Assembly (NCBI GenBank): GCA_012959525.1
Contig: DUDB01000051.1
Coordinates: 60,192-124,191 of the forward strand
DNA length: 64,000 nt
Reading direction: 5' to 3'
From: Planctomycetota bacterium
GTDB taxonomy: Bacteria; Planctomycetota; UBA1135; GCA-002686595
The notes beneath the pieces are model-generated. The model did not search any database. It saw nothing but the letters and a program-made list of their open reading frames with translations, and was not told where the DNA came from. Shown here in pieces: positions 51,800-60,617 of the stretch. The translations under genes and the position numbers were made by a program. Within the stretch, counting starts at the first letter, position 1. Every line of letters begins with the position of its first letter.

Positions 51800-54554
51800 C
51801 GTTCTTCTCCTCCAGGTCGTTGTAGATCCGTTCGCGCAGGCGCTCCTCCAACTCATCATTGCGGCGTTCGAGGTCCTTGAGTTCCCGATCGTTGCGACGG
51901 TCTTGCAAGCGTTCGCGGTCATCGAGTTGGGCACGCATGTATAGATACCGCTGATACTCGTCCAGTGCGAGGTCCACACCGGTGCGGTCGAGCAACTGAA
52001 GCGGCAAACCAAGCGCCATCGTGCGCTTGACCAGGTTGGCCAGTTCATGGCTGTCTTCGTCGCCCTCCTCCTTGGCAAGACGCGCGGTCTGGTCATCGAG
52101 AACACGGAAGGAGTCCTCCCGTGCGTGGGACGAACGGCGCAGGAATTCCGCAAGCTGAGCCGTGAGAATCGAGCGGCGGTAACCCGCGCTCGCCTCTGCG
52201 AAGCTCTGGTGCGCACCCTCCATATCCACGGTGGCGCTGATCTCGGTGACCTCGACCTCCAGAGGATGCTGACGGGCGGCCTTGGGCGCCTTCCACCGCA
52301 GGCGAACCGTGGCCAGGGATCCTTCCTCGACATCGATAATGTCGGGGCTCTCCCCGGGAACCATATCCAGTTCGTACAGAGCCACGACCTGATGGCCGGC
52401 TCCGATTTCACCGGCGTCCACCGCATCGTTGCGGAAATCCGCATCGGCCACGGCGCGGTTCTCGTAACCCAGAAGGCGATATGAATGCACCTGGGTGGGA
52501 TCGAACTCAACCTGGATCTTCACGTCGCCGGCGATGGGGATCAGGGCACCGGTAAAGCGCTCGACAATCGCACGCCGTGCCGCAGCCTCGTCATCCACGT
52601 AGTCGCAGATCCCATCACCCTTGTTGGCGAGCTGCTCAAGGAACACGTCGTTGTGGTTGTTCATGCCCACGCCGATGGTGTTGAGATAGATCCCCGCCTC
52701 GCGGTGACGGGTCACGTCCTGGTTGATGCGGTCCTGGTCGGTCGTGCCGATGTTGGCCACGCCGTCCGAGAGCAGAATCACGCGGCTGTGGGCCGCAGGG
52801 TCCAGGGAGGTGAGCGCCAGCTCATAGGCCATCTTGAGGCCCGCCTCGGCGTTGGTCCCACCATTGGGGGAGAGAGGATGAAGGGCACTCTCAATCAGGC
52901 CGCGCTCGCTGGCATCGGTCATCGGAAGCACCATGCGTGCCTCGCGGGAGTACGCCACAAGGCCCACCTTGTCGCCCTCGTGCAGCTGCCCCACAAGCAG
53001 GCGGATCGCGTGCTTGACGAGTTCGAGACGCTGGCCCTCTTGCATTGAACCCGAGACGTCGATGGCAAAGGTCAAAGAAAGAGGCTTACGCTCACTGGCG
53101 CTCACTTCCTTCCCGCGGATGCCCACGCGCAGCATCAGGCGCCCCTCCTTACCACCAAATAGACTGGGCGCCAACTCCGTGTGAATGGTGAGGGCTCCCT
53201 CGGTCGGAGTGGGAAGATCGGGCTGGGCGTAATTGACGAACTCCTCAGTGCGGATCTGGGCTTTCGTGGGAAGCCGCCTTTCTTCTAGGTAGCGGCGAGC
53301 CAGCGCGTAGCTGGCCGTATCCACGTCCGCAGCGAAGGTCGACAAGCGGTCCTGCTGCGTAACGACGAAAGCGTTGTCGCCCCAAAAGCGGAAAAACATG
53401 TCTCGCGGGGACTCCTCGGGCCGACGCTTGCATTCGCTATAGATGCGCTGAGAGTGGCGATCCGCCAATGTCTGCAACTCATCGGCCGAGAGTCTCCGAT
53501 CCTTCGCAAAGGCATCTACTTCCTCGGAACCGAGATAGCCCAAGGCCTCCAGTTGCAACCATCCTCTTCCGTCGAGTTCCCTGACGGCATCGGGTCTTCC
53601 CGCCGTGACAACAAGCTCATCGTTCAGTTCCAACTCGGCCATCTCTTTCGACCTTCGCTTGGTCTTCTTCCCCCCACCCTGGTAGTAGGTGGTGCCCGCC
53701 TCCGCAAGCGGAACGGTGTCCGCCGGATCGGCGTGCCGGCGTTGGCTCTCAAGGCCCAAGGCATCCAAGTATAAGATTGTGTCGGTCTCGGCCTCACGCC
53801 CATTGAAGAGGTCGACGGAGGAGGTGGGAGCCGCAGAGCTTGTCATCCGTTTCCGCTCCGCCGCCGAGGCTTGGCCCGGTTCAGATGGCTTCGCAGGGGA
53901 CGTAGCAGCAAGGGCCTCAAGCCGGAGGGTTGAGGGACTGCCCCCACCTCCGCCAGCGGGCGCCTGTTTGAGATAGGCCTCCAGTGAGCCCAATGCCGCT
54001 GCGCCTTCTGCAGCCTCTCCTGACTTCAGAAGTCGCCCCTCGTTGAGGTCTGGAGCCTCTGCATCAGCCTGGTCCATGCCTCCTTCACCGAGAAGCCTAC
54101 CCCGAAAGCGGGGCGCCCCCACCGCTCTCTCCGCGCGAACGGCGCTGGCCGGCGAGGGAGCTTCCGAGAGCGCCACATCCAGTGTGGACTCGGACATGAA
54201 CTGATCTCGCATGGCGAGTACACCCAACACACCGCCGAGAGCCACAACGATGCCAGCAGCCGCGAGCAAGACCGGCGAGGCATGCCAGGGGCGCAGGGGC
54301 GCAACGGGAGCGGCCCGACCGGGCGCGGCGGCCGCGGCGACCAGAGAGGACATCGCCTCGTCCGACAGGCTCAAGCTGTCTCTCAGGCCGTGCTTCACCA
54401 AGCCGACGGTCTGCTCGAGCTCCACCCGCTGAGCGCGCAACTCGGCGCTGGCCGCCAAAGCTGTTTCTACCTCGCGGGTCTGTTCCTCAGACGTTTCGCC
54501 GAGGATGTAGGCGCACAAGAGTTCATGCATGGGATCGTGATCATTCGCGTTCAT
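51795..54554 (-). CDS. Anti-sigma-like / von Willebrand factor A (YfbK-type) fusion protein
   Basis: This 919-residue membrane protein starts at the ATG at 54554, overlapping the sigma-factor stop (ATGA). The N-terminal part (MHELLCAYILGETSEEQTRE) is anti-sigma-like, with only one half of the Hx3Cx2C zinc motif. A membrane helix (about 92-114) leads to a long low-complexity linker, then the YfbK-type module: FAADVDTASYALARRYLEER, TEEFVNYAQPDLPTP, the MIDAS motif TFAIDVSGSMQEG and LLSDGVANIGTTDQDRINQD. The end is a charged Arg/Asp/Glu coiled coil (about 875-919). Its outer part probably senses or binds something at the envelope and signals to the sigma factor. Confidence 0.9.
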   Translation of the reverse strand: MNANDHDPMHELLCAYILGETSEEQTREVETALAASAELRAQRVELEQTVGLVKHGLRDSLSLSDEAMSSLVAAAAAPGRAAPVAPLRPWHASPVLLAAAGIVVALGGVLGVLAMRDQFMSESTLDVALSEAPSPASAVRAERAVGAPRFRGRLLGEGGMDQADAEAPDLNEGRLLKSGEAAEGAAALGSLEAYLKQAPAGGGGGSPSTLRLEALAATSPAKPSEPGQASAAERKRMTSSAAPTSSVDLFNGREAETDTILYLDALGLESQRRHADPADTVPLAEAGTTYYQGGGKKTKRRSKEMAELELNDELVVTAGRPDAVRELDGRGWLQLEALGYLGSEEVDAFAKDRRLSADELQTLADRHSQRIYSECKRRPEESPRDMFFRFWGDNAFVVTQQDRLSTFAADVDTASYALARRYLEERRLPTKAQIRTEEFVNYAQPDLPTPTEGALTIHTELAPSLFGGKEGRLMLRVGIRGKEVSASERKPLSLTFAIDVSGSMQEGQRLELVKHAIRLLVGQLHEGDKVGLVAYSREARMVLPMTDASERGLIESALHPLSPNGGTNAEAGLKMAYELALTSLDPAAHSRVILLSDGVANIGTTDQDRINQDVTRHREAGIYLNTIGVGMNNHNDVFLEQLANKGDGICDYVDDEAAARRAIVERFTGALIPIAGDVKIQVEFDPTQVHSYRLLGYENRAVADADFRNDAVDAGEIGAGHQVVALYELDMVPGESPDIIDVEEGSLATVRLRWKAPKAARQHPLEVEVTEISATVDMEGAHQSFAEASAGYRRSILTAQLAEFLRRSSHAREDSFRVLDDQTARLAKEEGDEDSHELANLVKRTMALGLPLQLLDRTGVDLALDEYQRYLYMRAQLDDRERLQDRRNDRELKDLERRNDELEERLRERIYNDLEEKNG

Positions 54555-55165
54555 GAGAGTTCTCCTTGAGCCAGACCCATTCCCAGGTCGGGCTCTCCAC
54601 CGAGTAGAGGTCCCAGTTCGACGCAAAGCGCCTTGAGGCCAACGCTGACGAGCCATCCAACCGTGCCCACCTTCTTGCCAGTGATCTCACTGATCTCCCG
54701 GTAGCTCTTCTCGGCCAATAGCCTCAGGACCAGCACCTCGCGCTGGTCCTCGGGGAGCCGTCCCAGGGAACGCTCGACGGCCTGGCGGGTGTCTCCCGCC
54801 TCGACCTCGAGAATCCCGCCGGTGTGGCGGTCGGGTTGAGCAACGCTGCGCTCACGGCGCTTGCGTCGAGTTTCGGATCGGATGACGTCCATGCAGAGAT
54901 TCCTCGTGACCTTGTGTAGCCAGGATGAGAGGTGGGCGCGCTCGACGTCGACATCCCCGAGGGCAGCCTCGGGAATGACCGGCGGCGACTGAGCCAGCCT
55001 CATGAAGGCCTCTTGCACCACGTCCTCGAAAGCACTCCCCCGGCCCAGGAGCCCACGCGCGAGGCGCAGTAGCTCACCTTGATGGCCCTCGACGAGGGTT
55101 ACGAAGGCAGTGGGATCCCCGGAGTTGTGACGCTCCAGTAGGACGGCGGAAGAATCGAAAGGCAT
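54551..55165 (-). CDS. ECF-type RNA polymerase sigma factor
   Basis: This 204-residue sigma-70 family factor starts at the ATG at 55165 (MPFDSSAVLLERHNSGDPTA); the upstream open extension is not needed. Region 2 reads GRGSAFEDVVQEAFMRLAQS with the core-binding segment, then LHKVTRNLCMDVIRSETRRK. Region 4 reads LPEDQREVLVLRLLAEKSYR, followed by EISEITGKKVGTVGWLVSVG as the helix-turn-helix. It is translationally coupled to the anti-sigma/vWA gene, the usual arrangement of a sigma with its regulator. Confidence 0.92.
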   Translation of the reverse strand: MPFDSSAVLLERHNSGDPTAFVTLVEGHQGELLRLARGLLGRGSAFEDVVQEAFMRLAQSPPVIPEAALGDVDVERAHLSSWLHKVTRNLCMDVIRSETRRKRRERSVAQPDRHTGGILEVEAGDTRQAVERSLGRLPEDQREVLVLRLLAEKSYREISEITGKKVGTVGWLVSVGLKALCVELGPLLGGEPDLGMGLAQGELS

Positions 55166-55354
55166 AGGCACTCGAGGCATCTGAGGGGGTGAACGTCGTC
55201 CCCCTCGGACATATTGGAGATTGTCGCCAATTCCCACCGGAAACGAACAGGAAGGGGTATGCGGGCCATCACGTGAACCGGGCCCAGAGGTGCCCTGCAC
55301 GCCCTGAGCCCGGCTGTAGTGGATTCTGCGGACCCTGCAGGGCCCTTCCGCTCG

Positions 55355-56428
55355 TCAGTCGCCCGAATCCGCACCAACCAACAACTTCACCAATCCGTCT
55401 ACGTCGAGCACGGAGGGGATGGAGGGGTCGTTGGAGTTCAGGGTGACGCTCTTGAAACGCAGGTTCTCGGCGGCCAGTCGCGCGAGAAAAATCCGCCCCC
55501 CGAGGGTGTTCAGCGCCTGATTCCGGAGTTCGTCACGAAGGGCCTCGGCCTTGGTCATGGCCAACTCACCGATGGCCACGGCGGTTTCGTAGTCCGCCTC
55601 CGCGGAGGCACGGGTTTCCTGGTTGTACTTCTCGGCCTCGCCAGAAATCGTGGCGATTTCAACCTCGTTCGTGGAACTCGCCGTCTGGAGCTTCTTGTCC
55701 CAATCACCGCGCTTTTCCTTCTCCTGGGCCTCTGTCTGGGCTTCATAGCCCTCGGTCAGTGCCTGCTTGTCCTCTACCTTGCGCTGGGCCGTGGCGAGGA
55801 GTTTCTGCTGTTGAGTCAACTGCTTCATGCGCAGCTTGGTTTCGTAGACGTCCGGGAAGTTGACGGCGCGGATCAAGAGTCCTTGCGGCACGAGGTGCAC
55901 GGGTGCCAACTCGCGCGTCAGCGCGGGCATGGCCCGCTTCACAAGTTCGAGACGCGTGTCCGTATCGTAAACCTCCTCCGAAGAGAGTTGCGCCAACTCC
56001 GCGCGCAACACCTTGTTGACCGCCGTGTCCGCCATGATCCGGTACTTGTCCTGGTTACCGTCCATGACAATCAGATGGCCTTCGCCGGGTTTGATGCGGT
56101 AGGTCACCGTGACGTCAAAAAACGCAAAGTTGTTATCCTTGGTTCGGATATCAAGCACCGGGCGCTCCGTGCCCGAGCCCTTCCCGCTGGATCTTTGAGC
56201 ATAGGTCAGGAAGTGCATGGTTCCATCGAGCAGGTGCCACTTGTGGACGCCCGTGACGCCCACGTGGAAACCCGTGGCAAAGTCCTCTTCCACGATTCCG
56301 CCGCCGAGCATGTTCTGCTTCACTCCTATCGTTGCGGGAGGAACGCGCTCAAGGAGTGCGCCGGCGACGATGAAGAACAGAAGGACCGCCACGAAGCAGC
56401 CCACGAGTATCTTGGCTAATTTCTGCAT
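55355..56428 (-). CDS. SPFH/Band 7 membrane protein (HflC/prohibitin-like), copy 2
   Basis: This 357-residue membrane-anchored protein has one N-terminal helix (about 7-26), an SPFH domain (about 30-205) and a long helical region (about 205-330) with an Ala/Glu/Gln-rich coiled coil. Conserved phrases are ERVPPATIGVKQNMLGGGI, VTVTYRIKPGEG and YDTDTRLELVKRAMPALTRE. Its start overlaps the stop of the companion SPFH gene (TGATG), so both are made in one operon, as HflK/HflC are. Ring-like assemblies in the membrane are inferred from the family. Confidence 0.88.
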   Translation of the reverse strand: MQKLAKILVGCFVAVLLFFIVAGALLERVPPATIGVKQNMLGGGIVEEDFATGFHVGVTGVHKWHLLDGTMHFLTYAQRSSGKGSGTERPVLDIRTKDNNFAFFDVTVTYRIKPGEGHLIVMDGNQDKYRIMADTAVNKVLRAELAQLSSEEVYDTDTRLELVKRAMPALTRELAPVHLVPQGLLIRAVNFPDVYETKLRMKQLTQQQKLLATAQRKVEDKQALTEGYEAQTEAQEKEKRGDWDKKLQTASSTNEVEIATISGEAEKYNQETRASAEADYETAVAIGELAMTKAEALRDELRNQALNTLGGRIFLARLAAENLRFKSVTLNSNDPSIPSVLDVDGLVKLLVGADSGD

Positions 56429-57603
56429 CAGTTGTCCCCCCCTGCTTCGGCGGATCCGGACATCGCATCCATCCCCTTGGCGTCAACGTGTTCGAGTCGT
56501 GTGGGTTGTGAATCGCGGCTGTATGGAACGAGTGTGAATTCGATGCTGGTGAGCTTCTTGACCAGCGCCTCCCGCACGACCACGTCGCCCTTCAACTCCA
56601 GGGCTTTGGCCTGACTCTCAAGCCCTTCGGCCTCTTTCGTGTAGCGGGCCACCAGGCCGCGGGCCTCTTGGGTCTTGCCCGCCTCGCTGGCCTCGCCCTC
56701 CAATCGGCGACGCGCGGCAAAGGCATCCGCACCCCGCTCTACTTGAATTCTCATTCGTTCCGCCTCAAGGAGCTCCTTCTTCAGTTCACCGGTCAGTTCA
56801 GCCATCTCCACGCTCTTCTGGCGTTCCACCGCGGCGAGCTTCTGATCGCGCTCCTCCACGAGTTGGTCGAGGACAACCTCCAGACGCTCTACTTCCTGAT
56901 CGGCGGATTTACGGTCCTCGATGGCCTGCTCGTAGGCCTTGTCGAACTTGGGTGTAGGCGTTCCGATCAGCACGACCTCGATGCCGTGTGGTTCGAGGGC
57001 TATGTTCAACCTTCGCTTGCTCTCGGCCTGGGCCTGCAGAAAGACGGTGGGGTTGGCGGCCTCGACAGGAGTGAAACGCCCAAACTCATCGCGCAAGATC
57101 GAACGGGCGTGAGCCTTGATCCACTCCTCCTTGTACCGGGCGCCTGGGCCGGAGTCTTGCAGCAGGGTTGTCACCATCCCGGGCTTGATCTGGTATTGGA
57201 TCGGCATCTCTTCGAAGTAGAAGCTCGATCCATCGCTGGCACGCACGGTCAATTGCGGCACATGGTTGGATTCCCTGTAGGAGTTTCCACTCATGGTGAA
57301 GCGCTGCTGGCTGCGATCGAAGATGAAAACCTCTTCGATGAAGGGCAGGTAGAAGCAGTAGCCAGGGGAAAGGACCGCGCGCTCGGCACCGGAGATGTAG
57401 TTCACGACAACGGCCACCTCCTTGGTGCCCACATTCGTCACGCCCAACCGTCCGGTGAGAGCCATCAGGCCCAGAAGGCCCGCGGCCATACTGATGAGGG
57501 CTGCGCTGAGCACCTTCGGGGAGAACGCCGAGATGCCGCCGCCATGGGGCTCTCGAGGGCCGGGATTGGTGGAGCGGCCGTCCACGTCGATAGTTCTTGC
57601 CAT
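56428..57603 (-). CDS. SPFH/Band 7 membrane protein (HflK/prohibitin-like), copy 1
   Basis: This 391-residue protein has a polar N-terminal tail, one membrane helix (about 33-52) and an SPFH domain (about 55-230), including LSPGYCFYLPFIEEVFIFDR and FYFEEMPIQYQIKPGMVTTL. A long charged coiled coil (about 230-330) follows, rich in Glu, Lys and Arg. It is the first gene of the pair. It diverges from the ureohydrolase gene with about 170 bases between preferred starts. Confidence 0.88.
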   Translation of the reverse strand: MARTIDVDGRSTNPGPREPHGGGISAFSPKVLSAALISMAAGLLGLMALTGRLGVTNVGTKEVAVVVNYISGAERAVLSPGYCFYLPFIEEVFIFDRSQQRFTMSGNSYRESNHVPQLTVRASDGSSFYFEEMPIQYQIKPGMVTTLLQDSGPGARYKEEWIKAHARSILRDEFGRFTPVEAANPTVFLQAQAESKRRLNIALEPHGIEVVLIGTPTPKFDKAYEQAIEDRKSADQEVERLEVVLDQLVEERDQKLAAVERQKSVEMAELTGELKKELLEAERMRIQVERGADAFAARRRLEGEASEAGKTQEARGLVARYTKEAEGLESQAKALELKGDVVVREALVKKLTSIEFTLVPYSRDSQPTRLEHVDAKGMDAMSGSAEAGGDN

Positions 57604-57775
57604 AGTGAATTCAGGGGGGAAACAGTGCGGTGGTCGGCTCCGTACCCACGGAGCGCCTGCCCATTCAACGCTTCTTTGGCTACATTGCTAGAGCTAGCCC
57701 CAATCCGTGATGGAGCACCATCGGGGAGCGCTGCGGCGCATGGCGCTGACGCCCCCAAGGTGGAACCCTGACCCC

Positions 57776-58846
57776 GTGACCAACCCCTTCGATCCCGACG
57801 CGCCCGCTCCCCCCGGCAGCGGACTTTACGGCCTCGGTACACCCCCTGAGAAGGCGGCCGTGCGGGTCCTGCCGGTGCCCTTCGAGGCCACCACGAGCTA
57901 CCGCAGGGGCACCGCGGGAGGGCCCCTCGCCATCGAGGCCGCCAGCCACCAAGTGGATCTGTACGACCGCCAGACCGGCAGGCCCTATGAGAGTGGAATC
58001 CACTTGGCCGAGGCCGCGCCCCAGGTGGTCGCCTGGAACGAGGAGGCCTCCGCGCTGGTGCAACGCCTGCACGCACAGGGGGGCTCACACCCCGAGCGCG
58101 AGACCATGCTCGCGCGGGTCAACGCCATTGGTGCCGAGCTGAACGCCTTCGTGTTCGATTGCACCCGCGAGGTCCTGAACCACGGACAGTTGCCTGTCAC
58201 GCTCGGTGGCGACCACTCCGTTTCCTACGGCGCGATCATGGCGTGCGCCGAGAAACACCAGGGTATGGGCCTGCTGCACTTCGACGCCCACGCGGATCTG
58301 CGCGACAGCTACGAGGGCTTCACCTGGTCTCATGCTTCGGTTCTCCACAACGTGATTCGTGGAGCCGCCGATCTGGGCCAGGTCGTCCAGGTGGGCGTGC
58401 GCGATCTTGGGGAATCCGAGGCTCGTGCGATTGAGGGAAGCGGCGGCGCCATCCACACCGTGTTCGACGATCAGTGGGCGCGCACGCGTCTGGATGGTCT
58501 GAGCCTGCGAGAGCTTGTGCGCCGCACACTCGATCGCCTGCCTACGGAGGTCTACCTGACTTTTGACGTGGACGGGCTCGACCCGAGCCTGTGCCCTCAA
58601 ACAGGCACCCCCGTACCCGGCGGCCTGAACTGGCACGAGGCCATGCTCTGGCTGGAAGAGCTCACCAACTCGGGTCGCCGAATCGTGGGTCTCGACCTCT
58701 GCGAAGTGAGTCCCGGCCCAGAAGGCGACGCAGCCGGCCAAAGCTGGGATGCCACCGTCGGGGCTCGCCTGCTCTACCGGTTGATCGGCACGGCACTTCT
58801 CACGCGCGGCAAGGGCTCCAGGGAGTCACTCAGCCGGCCAGACTGA
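57776..58846 (+). CDS. Ureohydrolase (agmatinase/arginase family)
   Basis: This 356-residue metal-dependent hydrolase cleaves a guanidino group to release urea (agmatine, arginine or a relative). All Mn2+ ligands are present: VTLGGDHSVSYG (His), LLHFDAHADLRD (Asp-x-His-x-Asp) and LTFDVDGLDPSLCPQTGTPV (Asp-x-Asp). LPVPFEATTSYRRGTAGGPL is the N-terminal signature. I prefer the GTG at 57776 (MTNPFDPDAPAPPGSG); starts at 57710 and 57740 are open. The specific substrate cannot be read. Confidence 0.88.
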   Translation: MTNPFDPDAPAPPGSGLYGLGTPPEKAAVRVLPVPFEATTSYRRGTAGGPLAIEAASHQVDLYDRQTGRPYESGIHLAEAAPQVVAWNEEASALVQRLHAQGGSHPERETMLARVNAIGAELNAFVFDCTREVLNHGQLPVTLGGDHSVSYGAIMACAEKHQGMGLLHFDAHADLRDSYEGFTWSHASVLHNVIRGAADLGQVVQVGVRDLGESEARAIEGSGGAIHTVFDDQWARTRLDGLSLRELVRRTLDRLPTEVYLTFDVDGLDPSLCPQTGTPVPGGLNWHEAMLWLEELTNSGRRIVGLDLCEVSPGPEGDAAGQSWDATVGARLLYRLIGTALLTRGKGSRESLSRPD

Positions 58847-59798
58847 TGTAGATCAGATAGGCCACGTAGCACGAGAGCAGGAGGAATCCGGCCAGCCTGC
58901 CCGCACCGACACTTCCCTTGCGGGGACCCAGCGAGGACAGGGCCAAGAGCAGGACGGTAAACCCAATGCAGAGGGGGAAGTCGCGACTCAAGGCGAGGTT
59001 TATCTGCTCGCCCCCGCCAAAGGGACTCAAGGTCCCCGCCATGCCGGTAACGGCCAAAGTGTTGAAGACGTTGCTCCCGACGACGTTACCCAAGCTCATG
59101 TCGGCATCCCCTCGCCGCACGCTCGTCAAGCAGGCGAACAGCTCAGGCAAAGAGGACCCAAGCGCGAGGATCGTTAGGCCCAAGAAGGCGTCTCCCATGC
59201 CGAGGCCTTCAGCAATGCGCGTGCCCGCCCACATGACCGTCTCTGCTCCCAAGTAGATCACGCCGCTGCCAAGCAACACTAGTACCCATGGGCGCACTGT
59301 CCCCTTCGGCACAGAAGGCGCGGCGCTCGGAGGGTCTGCCGCTCTACGGCCTCGCCCCCGGAATAAGTGCACGTTGTAGGCGACAAATGCAGCGAGCAGC
59401 AGCATGGCGTCCATACGCTGCAACTCCCCGTCGACCATCAGACCCCAGAGCAAGCCCAAGGATCCAAGGAGCCAAAAGCCCTCGCCCAGCAGGTTCCTGC
59501 GGCTGAAGACCGTCGGCAAGATGACGGCTGCCGCCCCCATGACCATCCCGATGTTGGCCATGTTGGACCCGAGGACGTTGCCCAGGCTTGCCGCAGGCCT
59601 ACCCTTCGCTGCGGCCACAACCGACACGACCACTTCGGGAAGGGACGTCCCCCACGCCACAATGGTGAGGCCCACCACGAAAGGTGCAACGCCCCAGCGC
59701 CGACCCAGGGTAGAGGCGCCGTCCACCAACCACGCCGAGCCCTTGGCGAGGAAGGCGAATCCCAGCACTACCCCCAGCAAGTCAAGAGTCCAGCTCAT
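58830..59798 (-). CDS. Na+/Ca2+ exchanger-family antiporter (YrbG/CaCA type)
   Basis: This 322-residue membrane protein has ten or so helices in two inverted halves. The first alpha repeat is VAWGTSLPEVVVSVVAAAKG followed by SLGNVLGSNMANIGMV; the second is LALGSSLPELFACLTSVRRG followed by SLGNVVGSNVFNTLAV. The paired GTSLPE/GSSLPE and GN-xGSN motifs form the cation-binding site, including the key glutamates. The end overlaps the convergent ureohydrolase gene by 17 bases. Confidence 0.92.
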   Translation of the reverse strand: MSWTLDLLGVVLGFAFLAKGSAWLVDGASTLGRRWGVAPFVVGLTIVAWGTSLPEVVVSVVAAAKGRPAASLGNVLGSNMANIGMVMGAAAVILPTVFSRRNLLGEGFWLLGSLGLLWGLMVDGELQRMDAMLLLAAFVAYNVHLFRGRGRRAADPPSAAPSVPKGTVRPWVLVLLGSGVIYLGAETVMWAGTRIAEGLGMGDAFLGLTILALGSSLPELFACLTSVRRGDADMSLGNVVGSNVFNTLAVTGMAGTLSPFGGGEQINLALSRDFPLCIGFTVLLLALSSLGPRKGSVGAGRLAGFLLLSCYVAYLIYISLAG

Positions 59799-59877
59799 TG
59801 GGGCGAGATCCTACCTTCTCCAGACTCTCCGTTACTCGCGGTTTGGTGCCCCGCGCTCTACGGTCCATAATGGCGCC

Positions 59878-60606
59878 ATGCCCCGTGCCCCCCTAATTGC
59901 CGTGAGCGGACTGCTTGAGACCGGGGGCTCCCCGAGCCTGCGACTGCACAATCGGTACGTTGCGCCTCTAATGGAGGCGGGAGCCGTAGCCCTGGCGATC
60001 CCCCCTCTGGGCTCACCAGACCAATGGAATGCCTTACTGGAGCGGGTCGATGGCCTGCTCCTCACCGGGGGTGACGACTTCGATGCCCAGCGCCTGGGAC
60101 TGGGAGAGACCCACGCCACAGCTGTGGTCACCCCCCCCGAGAAGCAGGACCAGGATCTGCACCTAGCCCGCAGGGCCCTTGAGGCAGATCTGCCGGTCCT
60201 CGGAATCTGCTACGGCATGCAACTCTTGGGAATCGCTGGCGGTGCCAGCCTCCTGCAGCACCTTCCTGAAGACCGTCCAGGCAGTCAGGAGCACAGCGGA
60301 GGAGTCCTGCACGGCGTGCGGGTTGCCCTGGGCTCGAAACTCGCGTCCGCGATGGGGGTAGGCCAGCTAGAGGTTCAAGTTGTCTCCCGTCACCATCAGG
60401 CCCTTGAGCAGGTGCCCGAGCCATGGGTTGCGGTAGGCTGGGACTCGGAAGGCTTGATCGAAGCGATCGAGCACTCCGAGCACCCCTTCGCCTTGGGCGT
60501 GCAGTGGCACCCTGAGTTGGCAGGCCCAGGACCCTCCCCACACACCGAACTCTTCCGCTCCTTTGTCGCGGCGGCCGAAGCCCAGCCCCCAACCAAGCCA
60601 CTCTAG
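59878..60606 (+). CDS. Peptidase C26 / class I glutamine amidotransferase-like hydrolase
   Basis: This 242-residue protein resembles gamma-glutamyl-GABA hydrolases (PuuD type). The nucleophile is C111 in VLGICYGMQLLG, the catalytic histidine and glutamate are H211 and E213 in GVQWHPEL, and DGLLLTGGDDFDAQ plus SRHHQAL are family markers. The ATG at 59878 fits the family N terminus (APLIAVSG). It is divergent from the antiporter, with 79 bases between starts. Its substrate is not known. Confidence 0.88.
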   Translation: MPRAPLIAVSGLLETGGSPSLRLHNRYVAPLMEAGAVALAIPPLGSPDQWNALLERVDGLLLTGGDDFDAQRLGLGETHATAVVTPPEKQDQDLHLARRALEADLPVLGICYGMQLLGIAGGASLLQHLPEDRPGSQEHSGGVLHGVRVALGSKLASAMGVGQLEVQVVSRHHQALEQVPEPWVAVGWDSEGLIEAIEHSEHPFALGVQWHPELAGPGPSPHTELFRSFVAAAEAQPPTKPL

Positions 60607-60617
60607 ACCCAGCCCTC

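Noticed and set aside
51782..52510. 242-codon minus-strand frame ending near the vWA gene stop
   Set aside because: It is another frame of the vWA gene; the product is Arg/Trp/Ser-rich without family features.
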